From Bifidobacterium myosotis (GTDB lineage: Bacteria; Actinomycetota; Actinomycetes; Actinomycetales; Bifidobacteriaceae): 64,000 nucleotides of DNA. The notes below the pieces were generated by a model. That model searched no databases and was not told where the DNA came from. It was given only the letters and a program-made list of their open reading frames with translations. This document shows positions 40,152 through 48,329 of this stretch, in pieces. The stretch covers positions 186,106 to 250,105 of the forward strand of contig NZ_MWWW01000002.1 of NCBI RefSeq assembly GCF_002259745.1, written 5' to 3'. The translations under genes and the position numbers were made by a program. Numbering within the stretch: position 1 is the first letter of the stretch; every line of letters starts with the position of its first letter.

Positions 40152-40952
40152 TTGAAAAAACTCGTGTTCGACTATGAGATGAAGCTTTCCTTCAGTTCTC
40201 CGGTCACCGACCATCGGTTCCAGCTGCGTTGCATCCCCGCCACCGGTCCGCGCCAGCAGGTGATTGACGTGGAAGTCAAGCTCACGCCGGAGACCGAACT
40301 CGAGACCACCATCGATTCCTTCGATTCCGTGGTGATGACCGGGTTCATCCCCGAGCCCCATGACGTGTTCAAGTACTCGGTGACCGGCATCGCCTTCGTG
40401 GACAATGAGCACATCAAAACCGAGATCTACAAGCCGCTCTACCGATTCAACTCGGCGCTGACCATCCCCGGCCCCTGCGTGGAGGCCATGATAGCGACGT
40501 GCCGTGAGCGTATGGCCGGACTGCCGTCCAATGCCACGCCTGTCGAGAAGGCCGCCGAGGTGATGCACGAGGTGTATCGGGCGTTCGTCTACACGCCCGG
40601 TTCCACCACCATCCGCACCACCGCCGAGGAGGCGCTCGCGCAGCGCAAGGGCGTGTGCCAGGACTACGCGCATGTGATGCTGTCCGTCTGCCGTCATGTG
40701 GGGCTGACCGCGCGGTACATCGCCGGTCTGCTGGGCGGCGAGGGCGCCACCCACGCATGGGTCGAGGTGTATCAGGATGGCCGCTGGATCGGGCTCGACC
40801 CGACGCATGACCGTCTGGTGGATGACAACTACATCACCATCGCCCACGGCCGTGATTACCGTGACTGCATGCTCGATATCGGCATCTTCTCCGGCTATAA
40901 CGTCGAGCAGCACCAGTGGGTCAACGCCTCCGTGCACGAACAGCTGACGTGA
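40152..40952 (+). CDS. Transglutaminase-like protein
   Basis: This 266-residue protein has the transglutaminase/protease-like core with catalytic Cys in RKGVCQDYAHVML, His in THAWVEVYQDGRW and Asp in LDPTHDRLVDD. The N-terminal 100 residues are the beta-rich 'transglutaminase N' domain. The start is a TTG with GCAGGAGATACG upstream. Its close pairing with the ATP-grasp/alpha-E gene matches the known cluster and suggests both act on the same peptide or protein. Confidence 0.88.
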   Translation: MKKLVFDYEMKLSFSSPVTDHRFQLRCIPATGPRQQVIDVEVKLTPETELETTIDSFDSVVMTGFIPEPHDVFKYSVTGIAFVDNEHIKTEIYKPLYRFNSALTIPGPCVEAMIATCRERMAGLPSNATPVEKAAEVMHEVYRAFVYTPGSTTIRTTAEEALAQRKGVCQDYAHVMLSVCRHVGLTARYIAGLLGGEGATHAWVEVYQDGRWIGLDPTHDRLVDDNYITIAHGRDYRDCMLDIGIFSGYNVEQHQWVNASVHEQLT

Positions 40953-41148
40953 GTTCGCGGTGGGCCGTTTCGACCCGTTTCGGTCCGTGACGGGCCGGGG
41001 CATCCCGGGGCCTGCTGCGCGGCATACGGAGCGTCACGTTACGCATCTCACATATCGCGCCCGCTCGCATTATTGACGCATGAAACATGCCTGCGCTATA
41101 ACGGGGCGCGGTATGAAAGCAATGCGTACAGGAGAGGTGAATGCGAAC

Positions 41149-42789
41149 ATGAGCGAAATAGGCGAGACTCAGGACGATAACAGCAGCATAGACAACAGCG
41201 ATACCGCCGATATCGGCAACGGCGGCAGCAATGGCACGGCGACGGGCGGTCCGGTCCGGGAATCGCCGGCCCAATCGGAATCGACGAACGACGGGCATCC
41301 TGCGTTGCCGTCGCAGCGGGTGCGGCAGCCAGGCAAGACCAACGACCCGACCATCACCAATGGACGTACGCACGGACGCGGCTATGGACGTATGCACACC
41401 ATCGATAAGCGGCGCGCCATCCATCCGGACATCGCCCGTCTCGGCGCCGAACACCCCGACATCAACGTGCTGGATGCGGAGGCGGTGGCCAACCGGGACC
41501 GTGCCGAAGCGGAGATCGACAAGGAGCGGCGGGCCGCGCGTGGTCAATCAGGCCGGTCGGCTGCCGGCAAGGCCCATCACGGGCATGCGCTCGCCGGCAT
41601 TCTGGGGCCGGCGTTCGTGGCCGCCGTCGCGTACGTGGACCCGGGCAATGTGGCCGCCAACATCACATCCGGCGCGCGATACGGTTACCTGCTGGTATGG
41701 GTGCTGGTGCTCGCTAATGCGATGAGTGTGCTCATCCAATACCAGTCCGCCAAACTGGGCATAGTGACCGGCAAGTCGCTGCCCGAACTGCTGGGCGAGC
41801 GCATGAGGGACGCCGGACGTTTCATGTTCTTCGCCCAAGCTGAGGTCATCGCCATCGCCACCGATCTGGCCGAGCTCATCGGCGGCGCCATAGCACTGAA
41901 TCTGCTGTTCGATTTGCCGCTGTTCGTGGGCGGATGCGTGATCGGTGCGGTTTCGACCGTTCTGCTGCTGTTCGAAGGCGGTAAGACGCACCGTCTGTTT
42001 GAGAAGATGGTGATTGCGCTGCTGCTGGTCATCACCTTCGGCTTCATCGCGGGCTTGTTCATCGCGCCGCCCGACCCGGCCGAGGTGGCGGGCGGTCTGA
42101 TTCCGCACTTCACCACCACGGATTCGGTGCTCATGGCCTCCTCGATGCTCGGCGCTACGGTGATGCCGCACGCCATCTACCTGCATTCCACGCTGGTCAA
42201 TGACCACTACGCTGCCGGTCAGGCCAAGCCGTCCACCAAGCGTCTGCTCGACGGCTCCAAGGTCGATGTGGTGTGGGCGCTGCTGCTCGCCGGCTCGGTG
42301 AACCTGTGCCTGCTCATTCTCGCCGCGAACTCGCTTTACGGCATGCAGGGCACCGATTCCATCGAGGGAGCGCAGCATGCCATCGTCTCCGTGCTGGGGC
42401 CGGTGATCGGTACGATCTTCTCCATCGGATTGCTGGCCTCGTCGCTGAGCTCCACCTCGGTGGGCACCTACGCCGGCTCCGAGATCATGCACGGCCTGCT
42501 CAGGATCAAGGCTCCGATGTGGGCCTGCCGCGTGGTCACGTTGGTGCCCGGTCTGATCGTGCTGTGGTTCGCCCCGAACCCCACCGAGGCGCTGGTGATC
42601 GGTCAGGTGATTCTGTCCATCGGCATCCCGTTCGCCATCATCCCGCTCATGCGCTATACGCATGACAAGGCCTTGATGGGCAAGTGGGTGGACGGTCCGG
42701 TCAAGCATGCGCTGTTCATCGCCGTGGCCGTGCTCATCATCGCCCTCAACGTGCTGCTCGTGGTCCTCACCGTGCTCGGCAAGGCGTAA
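41149..42789 (+). CDS. mntH: NRAMP-family Mn2+/Fe2+ transporter
   Basis: This 546-residue proton-coupled divalent metal importer has about 11 membrane segments, the first-helix metal motif in AVAYVDPGNVAANITSGARY (Asp and Asn of DPGN) and the helix-6 MPHAIYLHS motif (Met and His). The first 130 residues are a hydrophilic, Ser/Asp/Gly-rich extension not needed for the NRAMP core. ATG 41149 follows GAGAGG by 11 bases; earlier in-frame starts are possible but unsupported. No metal riboswitch was recognised upstream. Confidence 0.88.
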   Translation: MSEIGETQDDNSSIDNSDTADIGNGGSNGTATGGPVRESPAQSESTNDGHPALPSQRVRQPGKTNDPTITNGRTHGRGYGRMHTIDKRRAIHPDIARLGAEHPDINVLDAEAVANRDRAEAEIDKERRAARGQSGRSAAGKAHHGHALAGILGPAFVAAVAYVDPGNVAANITSGARYGYLLVWVLVLANAMSVLIQYQSAKLGIVTGKSLPELLGERMRDAGRFMFFAQAEVIAIATDLAELIGGAIALNLLFDLPLFVGGCVIGAVSTVLLLFEGGKTHRLFEKMVIALLLVITFGFIAGLFIAPPDPAEVAGGLIPHFTTTDSVLMASSMLGATVMPHAIYLHSTLVNDHYAAGQAKPSTKRLLDGSKVDVVWALLLAGSVNLCLLILAANSLYGMQGTDSIEGAQHAIVSVLGPVIGTIFSIGLLASSLSSTSVGTYAGSEIMHGLLRIKAPMWACRVVTLVPGLIVLWFAPNPTEALVIGQVILSIGIPFAIIPLMRYTHDKALMGKWVDGPVKHALFIAVAVLIIALNVLLVVLTVLGKA

Positions 42790-42793
42790 GTGT

Positions 42794-42917
42794 CCTGGTG
42801 GCTCGTCTCACTAACAATTGAGGGGTTCAGCTTCTGCCTCTCCCTCAGTCGGCTTCGCTGACAGCCCCTCTTCGAGGGGGCCGATACCGCTCAAACAATT
42901 GAGAGACGGACCACTGG
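42794..42917. mobile_element. CTAG-family MITE-like element, copy near mntH
   Basis: About 124 bp with related inverted ends (CTCGTCTCACTAACAATTGA at the left; the complement of CTCAAACAATTGAGAGACGG at the right). The inside holds CCCCTCTTCGAGGGGG and CAGTCGGCTTCGCTGACAG palindromes. It lies just after mntH and has no coding frame. Confidence 0.7.
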
Positions 42918-43166
42918 TTCTCCGGCTGGTTTGCCAACTGGCTCTCAACTGGTAAGTCGACTTCCAATGTGCATCTGTGTTGATGTTGTATTGTGTCCTG
43001 GTGAGGATTAATGCCGTTCAGTGCTGGTTTCATCGCTTGAGGCGTTTGTCGATGTCGCGATGTCGAGCGTCAACGGTTGGTCGTCGGCTTTGTGGTCCTT
43101 TCGTGGTTGTCTTCGTGGTCTTTGGTATCGCCTGACTGTCAGTTTTCGATGGTTGTTAGTTGCTGA
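42918..43166. other. Spacer before palindromic array 1
   Basis: About 250 bases without a supported gene. The segment from 43130 contains a TGTCAG-type unit that is out of phase with the array and may be its decayed outermost copy. Confidence 0.4.
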
Positions 43167-43394
43167 CTGTCGGTTCTCGTCGTTTCGGTGTCGGACCTCG
43201 ACGGTTGGCTGTCGGATTTCGACGCATCACTGTCGGTTCTCGTCGGTTGAGTGTCGGATTTCGTGCATATGCTGTACGAGGTCCGACACTCATGCGTTGA
43301 GGTCCGACACTCAACTGCCGAAATCCGACACTCAATCGTTAGGAACCGACAGTGATGCGTCGAGAACCGACAGCCAACCGTCGAGATTCGACAA
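43167..43394. repeat. Palindromic array 1 of 21-bp-phased repeats
   Basis: TGTCGG-bearing units start at 43167, 43188, 43209, 43230 and 43251, exactly 21 bp apart. Reverse CCGACA units follow at 43283, 43304, 43325, 43346 and 43367, with a decayed one at 43388, also 21 bp apart. Both halves face a GCATATGC centre (43265-43272). The three bases after TGTCGG are nearly always TTC, ACC or ATT. The whole could form a long hairpin or cruciform. No protein is supported. Confidence 0.85.
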
Positions 43395-43590
43395 CACAGC
43401 CGAGGAAATGACGAATGCACGTTGGGATACGAACTGCATGCGCCAGAGATCAACAGATTGGCTGCTGGGTTAAACGGTTAGGTTGTGTTAGACCAAGGTG
43501 TTGCTGGTTGCATCGCATGTATACTCGATTATCTGCGCTCTAGCTAAGGCAGGGATGCTTAGAAGTCAGTAATCGCAACGATTCTAATGG

Positions 43591-43713
43591 CTAGTGGTCT
43601 GTCTCGTAATTGTCTGAGTGGTGTTGGCCCCCTCTGGTGAGGGGTCGGCTGTCAGCGAAGCTGACGGGGACAGAAGCTGAACCCCCTCAATCATTAGTGA
43701 GGCAGACCGCTAG
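43591..43713. mobile_element. CTAG-ended 123-bp MITE-like element A
   Basis: Ends are CTAGTGGTCTGTCTC and the complement of CTAGCGGTCTGCCTC. The inside has CCCCCTCTGGTGAGGGG and GTCAGCGAAGCTGAC palindromes. It shares its last four bases, CTAG, with the neighbouring element at 43710. Confidence 0.78.
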
Positions 43714-43832
43714 TATGCCGCGCCAAAAGTTCGTTGAATATATTATTGGCTCTCCTTGTTAGGGGAGCTGGCCTGCGAAGCGGGTCTGAGGGGTAGTGAA
43801 TTAATCAACGAATTTCTGACGTGGCATACTAG
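43710..43832. mobile_element. CTAG-ended 123-bp MITE-like element B
   Basis: The ends CTAGTATGCCGCG... and the complement of CTAGTATGCCACG... match at 24 of 28 positions. Its interior GGCTCTCCTTGTTAGGGGAG and GCCTGCGAAGCGGG segments match the dispersed repeat core. It abuts element A through a shared CTAG. Confidence 0.78.
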
Positions 43833-43972
43833 CAACACTTTGGTCTAACAGTCCCGACGGTTATGGCGGGCGGTGGAGCGATTGGCGTCGCTGTCGCCGT
43901 GCATACGCGCTTGTCATGCGGCATGATTATCAGACGATGCGGAAGGACGAGTACGCCTCTAAGCCGGCGGAA

Positions 43973-44034
43973 TGTGGATACGTCATCGAGTTATCCACAG
44001 CATTCACGCGAAATGGCCCGTTGAGTTATCCACA
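43973..44034. promoter_or_regulatory. DnaA-box cluster upstream of AbiEi-like gene 2
   Basis: Two perfect TTATCCACA boxes (43991-43999 and 44026-44034) and a near match in the complement, TGTGGATAC (43973-43981), lie within 62 bases. The second box sits in GAGTTATCCACATTT (44023-44037), identical to a 15-mer upstream of gene 1 but in opposite orientation. Confidence 0.65.
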
Positions 44035-44084
44035 TTTCCCGGTTGGCCTTGTGCTTGTTGCATGTCATCCGTTAGCGTCAGTGC

Positions 44085-45086
44085 ATGGGGACATACGGAA
44101 CTATCAGAAACAAGCTTGCCGATGCGCAGATGCGACGGCAATGCCTCTGCACAGCCGATTCACGCGAATGCGCATACCTGAATCGCATGACGAAGGACGG
44201 TGACGTTCTTCGCCCCTATCCCAGCATGTACGTCGAGTGTCAGTACTGGGGCAGTCTCAATCCCGTCGAGAAAATGTTGCATGTTATGCGGACGCTGGCG
44301 ATTCGTCATCCCAACATGGTGTTTGCCGGTATTTCGGCAGCGTGTGCGTGGGGTCTTGAACATTCGTTCCATTTGCATTCCAACGATGATCGCATCATGC
44401 TGGCATCGTCTGGCGGCACGCCGCGTAACGGCTATTGTGAACGTATTCGCAGATTTTATGTGCCGCAGCATGAGATTGAACGAGCTTGCGAAATCAGTGG
44501 CGTCCGGGTCACCACAATTGAACGTACGCTGTTCGACTGTGGCCGTTTGTATGAGGGGCGCAGTGCGTTGTCGTTCTATGATTCGGCCCTGCGGCAGGGG
44601 ATGATATCCCGTGAAGACCTGATTGCATACTGTGACGAGCCGCATCGTGCCCGCAACCAGCATCAGTCGCGTGCCTTGGCTCGTTTCGCCAACGGTCTGA
44701 GCGAAAACGGCGGGGAATCGTTCTGCTATGCCACCATGGCTGAGGAAGGCATGATGCTACCTGAGCAGCAGGCTGAGTTTTCCGATATGCACAATGCTGG
44801 TCAGTTGTACCGCGTCGACTATCTGTGGAAGTTGCCTGATGGGAGGTTGATCGTCGGGGAGCTCGATGGACAGCAGAAGTACGTTGATGTTTCCATGACG
44901 AATGGGCGCTCGGTTGAAGGGGTGGTGGTTCGTGAACGCAATCGTCAGGAAGCGCTGAAGGCTGGAGGCGTTACACAGATTGTCCGATGGTTCTTCGCTG
45001 ACGCGGTTCGGCGCTCTCCGATGATTGACAAGCTTACGGCAGCGGGAGTGCCGTGTGGAACGGTCTCCGCGCCGTGGATACGTTGA
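44085..45086 (+). CDS. AbiEi-like wHTH protein with nuclease-like C-terminus (copy 2)
   Basis: This 333-residue paralog of the protein at 19041 shares the same order of parts: YPSMYVECQYWGSL, VRVTTIERTLFDC, SENGGESFCYATMAEEGMML, then RVDYLWKLPDGRLIVGELDG and QKY. Catalytic-type acidic residues and lysine of a PD-(D/E)XK-like fold are kept. There is no clear ribosome binding site and no adjacent toxin gene. It lies alone between two palindromic arrays and several MITE-like elements, which points to a mobile or selfish locus, although no transposase is visible. Confidence 0.62.
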   Translation: MGTYGTIRNKLADAQMRRQCLCTADSRECAYLNRMTKDGDVLRPYPSMYVECQYWGSLNPVEKMLHVMRTLAIRHPNMVFAGISAACAWGLEHSFHLHSNDDRIMLASSGGTPRNGYCERIRRFYVPQHEIERACEISGVRVTTIERTLFDCGRLYEGRSALSFYDSALRQGMISREDLIAYCDEPHRARNQHQSRALARFANGLSENGGESFCYATMAEEGMMLPEQQAEFSDMHNAGQLYRVDYLWKLPDGRLIVGELDGQQKYVDVSMTNGRSVEGVVVRERNRQEALKAGGVTQIVRWFFADAVRRSPMIDKLTAAGVPCGTVSAPWIR

Positions 45087-45097
45087 CATATCGGAAA

Positions 45098-45222
45098 CTA
45101 CTGGTCCGTCTCACAAATAATTGAGCACTGCATCTCCTGTCTCTCTCCCCAGTCAGCTTTGCTGCCGACCCCTCGCCAGAGGGGGCCAACACCGCTCAGA
45201 CAATTACGAGACAGACCACTAC
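45098..45222. mobile_element. CTAG-family MITE-like element C
   Basis: Ends TACTGGTCCGTCTC and the complement of TAGTGGTCTGTCTC match well. The inside carries CCCCTCGCCAGAGGGGG and AGTCAGCTTTGCTGCCGAC. It begins 11 bases after the AbiEi-like stop codon and is reversed relative to element A. Confidence 0.75.
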
Positions 45223-45350
45223 GCTGCAATTCCGCGGTCTCGTCGAGTCGCAAATGACTTGAAATTGATTGCTTAGGCTGGAAACAGCTGGTGGAGAATA
45301 GCCGGAACGGAATAACTGGCCGGCTCAACGGCGTAAACGACGAAACTGTT

Positions 45351-45468
45351 GGCTCTGTTAAGCCAGAATTGACATAGGTGAATCAGCTCGGATTCCGAAT
45401 GGGGTGATTCCTCGAGGAAATCCGCCCAACCGACCCGCCTTGTATGTCAATTCTGACTTAACAGAGTC
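45351..45468. mobile_element. 118-bp MITE-like element with long terminal inverted repeats
   Basis: The ends at 45351-45376 (GGCTCTGTTAAGCCAGAATT...) and 45443-45468 pair at 24 of 26 positions. No coding frame and no obvious target duplication. The GGCTCTGTT start resembles ISL3-family termini, so it may have been moved by an ISL3-type transposase elsewhere; that is inferred from the ends only. Confidence 0.7.
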
Positions 45469-45540
45469 ACACTTTTCCCACGAGTCAGTGCCAACGTCTG
45501 AGTACGTGTTTTGGCGCGCTTTGGCTGTCGGAGCTCAACA

Positions 45541-45809
45541 CTGTCGGACCTCGACGGTTGGCTGTCGGTTCTCGTCGTTTCAGTGTCGGACCTCAATGTT
45601 CGGCTGTCGGATTTCGACGGTTGAGTGTCGGTTTTCGTACATATGTTGTACGAAATCCGACACTCATGCGTTGAGGTCCGACACTGAACGGTCGAAATCC
45701 GACACTCAACCGTTAGGAACCGACAGCTATGCGTCGAGAACCGACAGCTATGCGTCGAGAACCGACAGCTATGCGTCGAGAACCGACAGCCAACCGTCGA
45801 GGTTCAACA
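45541..45809. repeat. Palindromic array 2 of 21-bp-phased repeats
   Basis: Forward TGTCGG units begin at 45541, 45562, 45583, 45604 and 45625; reverse CCGACA units at 45657, 45678, 45699, 45720, 45741, 45762 and 45783, with a decayed one at 45804. Every step is 21 bp. The centre TTTCGTACATATGTTGTACG, 45633-45652, is a near-perfect palindrome. The right arm contains four near-identical units in tandem. An extra TGTCGG at 45526 is out of phase. No protein is supported. Confidence 0.85.
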
Positions 45810-46372
45810 GTGGAGCTGCCATCCGACAGCGGAGCTGCCAATGGATTACCGGATGCTGCACAATATGGGGTCGGAATCCGCTAGCAGCGGTCGTGTTAGG
45901 CCGATTTTGACCGAGCTGTGGAGCTTCCAGATCATTTGGCTTGGGTCGGCAGACCGGACTGGCCGGACCATGAATAGGCAGAAAGGATTGGGCAACTCGT
46001 TCGGGTGGGTTGATAGTAAGTCAAGTCGGGGCGGAATAGACAGGCTGGGCTGATTGAGACCGTGTGTCGCCTATTCTGGCCGGGGCTACAGGACACCGGA
46101 ACAGGCAGAGAACGAGTAAATCTTCCCCAACTCGGGGTTGCGCATCATCCAGAACGCCGGAACAGGCAGAGAACGAGTACTTATAGACAACAAGCGGCGC
46201 AAGCCGTCCCCACAGTAGAGGTGGAACAAAGGCCAAGCCACTTCAGTGGGCCCTGTCAGCCTGGTCAGGTTGCCCAACTCGGCGGGATATGGACTGGACT
46301 GGTCAGACCGGTCAAACTGGGTAGAGCTGGGTATAGCGTGTACGAGTGAAATCTGCGAACGGCAAGGGGAAT
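45810..46372. other. Region between array 2 and the DHA2 exporter
   Basis: About 560 bases without a supported gene. It contains the 23-base direct repeats listed separately and no clear promoter; the MFS gene has only AAGGGGA close to its ATG. Confidence 0.4.
46096..46179 (+). repeat. 23-base direct repeat, two copies 61 bases apart
   Basis: CCGGAACAGGCAGAGAACGA (continuing GTA) occurs at 46096-46118 and 46157-46179 without mismatch. It could be a duplicated regulatory site upstream of the drug exporter or a remnant of a local duplication. Confidence 0.75.
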
Positions 46373-48058
46373 ATGGGCAACCGGCGCGGCGAACTGCAGC
46401 GAGTGTTGAGCCGCGAGGAATCGTATGTGGATGGCAAGCTCAGCCACGCGGCGTTCGTGTCGATCGCCATTCTGACGTTCATCACGTTCGTCGGCAACTT
46501 CGCGCAGCTCCAGCTGAGCTCCGCGTTGCCGGCCATTGTCTCGGAATTCGGCATCTCGGTGACCACCGGCCAGTGGCTGACCTCCGTGTTCCAGCTGGTC
46601 ATGGGTGTGATGGTGCCGTTGACGGCCTTCCTGACCCGCCGTTTCTCCACGCGCCAGATTGTGATCTGCTCGATGGTGGTGTTCACACTCGGGTCTGTAC
46701 TGGCTTGGGTCGGCCCGAACTTCGTATGGGTGCTCGCCGGTCGCGTACTGCAGGCCGTCGGCACGGGCGTCATGTGGCCGGTATTGCAGATCACCGTCTT
46801 TTCGATATATCCGTTGGCACGCCGTGGATTCGCCATGGGCACCGTCGGCATGGCCATGAGCGTGGCCCCCGCCATCGGTCCGACGCTGGGCGGTTTGCAG
46901 ACCGATGCGAACGGCTGGCGTTCCATCTTCCTCACCATGACGGTCATTGGTGTGTTCTCACTGTTGGCCGCCATGTTCGGCCTGCATAATTTCGGCTCGC
47001 ACGATCCGACCGTCCAGGCTGACTTCTTCTCGGTGATGCTTTCGGTGTTCGGCTTCGGTGGACTGATGTTCGGCTTCACCAATTCCGAGACCTATGGGTT
47101 TACCGCGCCGATCACCTGGGTCCCGATGGCCGTTGGTTTGGTGGGCATCGTCTGGTTCGTGGCGCGCAATCTGCGGGCCGGCCGCCGATACCGCGAGGCG
47201 GGGGAGCAGACGCAATCGGAATCAGGGGAGAAGCTGCACACGGCATCGCAGTCGGGGCAATCCCCGTTGTCTGTGGTGACCGCTGAGGCCACGACAAACG
47301 CCGCGAAGAAGACGTCGGAACCTCGCGCCGCCGATCGCCCACAGCCGCCGCTGCTCGATCTCACCGTGCTGGCGAACCGGTCGTTCACCATCGGCACCAT
47401 TGTCGCATCGCTCGCGTTCTTCGCGTTCAGCTCGATTCTGGTGATCATGCCGCTTTATATCCAGACCGACCGCGGCTATTCGGCCACGATGAGCGGTCTG
47501 ATCATGCTGCCCGGCGCAATCGGCATGTGCATCTCCCAGTTCTTCGGCGGACGAGCAATGGACCGGTTCGGCGCCCGGCCGGTGGCGCTGTTCGGATCGA
47601 CGGTGCTCGCCGTCGGCACGGTGGGCATGTCTCTGGTGTCGATGGACACCTGGATCTGGTGGGTGTCGATCTGCCAGTTCGTGCGTCAGATCGGGATGGG
47701 ATTCCTGCTGATGCCAATCACCACATGGTCGCTCAACTGCCTCAATGGCCCCGATGAGGTGTCGGCCGGATCATCGGTGACGAATACGGCCCGTCAGATC
47801 GCGGGTGCGGTGGGCGCGCCGGTGCTGGTGATTCTCATGGAGACGTTCGAGGCATGGCGCAAGGCCTCCGGCGCGTCCACTGTGGCGTCTTCCATCTTCG
47901 GCATCCAGTGGGTGTTGCGCATCTCCGCCGGCATCTGCATGGTCATGGTGCTGCTCGTGGCGCTCGGGGTCAAAGGAGATGGTGCAGGCCGCGCTCGCGA
48001 CACTGTTTCGCTGCGTGCGCTGCGCAATCGGTTGCGCCGTCGCCGGCCCGTCCGCTGA
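46373..48058 (+). CDS. MFS drug exporter, DHA2 (EmrB/QacA) family
   Basis: This 561-residue transporter has about 14 membrane segments and the family pattern QLSSALPAIVSEFGISVTTG, then GRVLQAVGTGVMWPVLQITV and TLGGLQTDANGWRSIFLTMT. A Ser/Glu/Ala-rich cytoplasmic loop of about 45 residues separates two halves after segment 8 (about residues 278-322). The ATG at 46373 is chosen for homology; AAGGGGA is only 3-4 bases before it. Substrate unknown. After the stop the DNA carries an imperfect GACTGACC microsatellite. Confidence 0.88.
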   Translation: MGNRRGELQRVLSREESYVDGKLSHAAFVSIAILTFITFVGNFAQLQLSSALPAIVSEFGISVTTGQWLTSVFQLVMGVMVPLTAFLTRRFSTRQIVICSMVVFTLGSVLAWVGPNFVWVLAGRVLQAVGTGVMWPVLQITVFSIYPLARRGFAMGTVGMAMSVAPAIGPTLGGLQTDANGWRSIFLTMTVIGVFSLLAAMFGLHNFGSHDPTVQADFFSVMLSVFGFGGLMFGFTNSETYGFTAPITWVPMAVGLVGIVWFVARNLRAGRRYREAGEQTQSESGEKLHTASQSGQSPLSVVTAEATTNAAKKTSEPRAADRPQPPLLDLTVLANRSFTIGTIVASLAFFAFSSILVIMPLYIQTDRGYSATMSGLIMLPGAIGMCISQFFGGRAMDRFGARPVALFGSTVLAVGTVGMSLVSMDTWIWWVSICQFVRQIGMGFLLMPITTWSLNCLNGPDEVSAGSSVTNTARQIAGAVGAPVLVILMETFEAWRKASGASTVASSIFGIQWVLRISAGICMVMVLLVALGVKGDGAGRARDTVSLRALRNRLRRRRPVR

Positions 48059-48329
48059 CTGGCCGACTGACCGGCTGACCGACCGACTAACTGACTGACC
48101 GGCGGCTCGGCAATCCGTCCGGCGAAAATGCCGGAGGTGCGCCATAGCGTCCGATATGCGGGCTGAATGGGACTCGTATTGTGAAAGTTCTATGTCTCCC
48201 CTAGGTGCTGTGAACGCTAACATGTACAATCCCATAACGAGGTAGTGACGGTGTTGTTGTGGTTTTGAGGTGTGCACCTGGTCTTCCTCGTGGTACTGAA
48301 CACTGATTGGAACATAAAGGCGACCCCTG

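Larger units (their letters stand above)
43486..43850. mobile_element. Composite inverted-repeat-bounded segment with nested MITEs
   Basis: The 22-base end starting TGTTAGACCAAGGTGTTG at 43486 pairs with the end at 43829-43850 (20 of 22 matches), giving a 365-bp unit with no transposase. Two smaller elements (43591-43713 and 43710-43832) lie inside, apparently nested insertions. Confidence 0.65.

Noticed and set aside
40953..41148. Metal riboswitch upstream of mntH
   Set aside because: No conserved paired elements of known Mn-sensing leaders were recognised by eye.
43021..43473. Open frames on both strands through array 1 (150 and 104 codons) with Cys-Arg-Ser and Ser-Asp-Thr patterns
   Set aside because: The 21-bp period is a multiple of three, so all frames without stops in one unit stay open. 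Both strands give similar peptides because the array is palindromic; no ribosome binding site or homology.
43167..45809. The two repeat arrays considered as a CRISPR
   Set aside because: Units are adjacent without unique spacers, the halves are inverted, and there are no cas genes.
45404..45910. 168-codon frame through array 2
   Set aside because: Same period-of-three artifact as array 1; it also crosses a MITE-like element.
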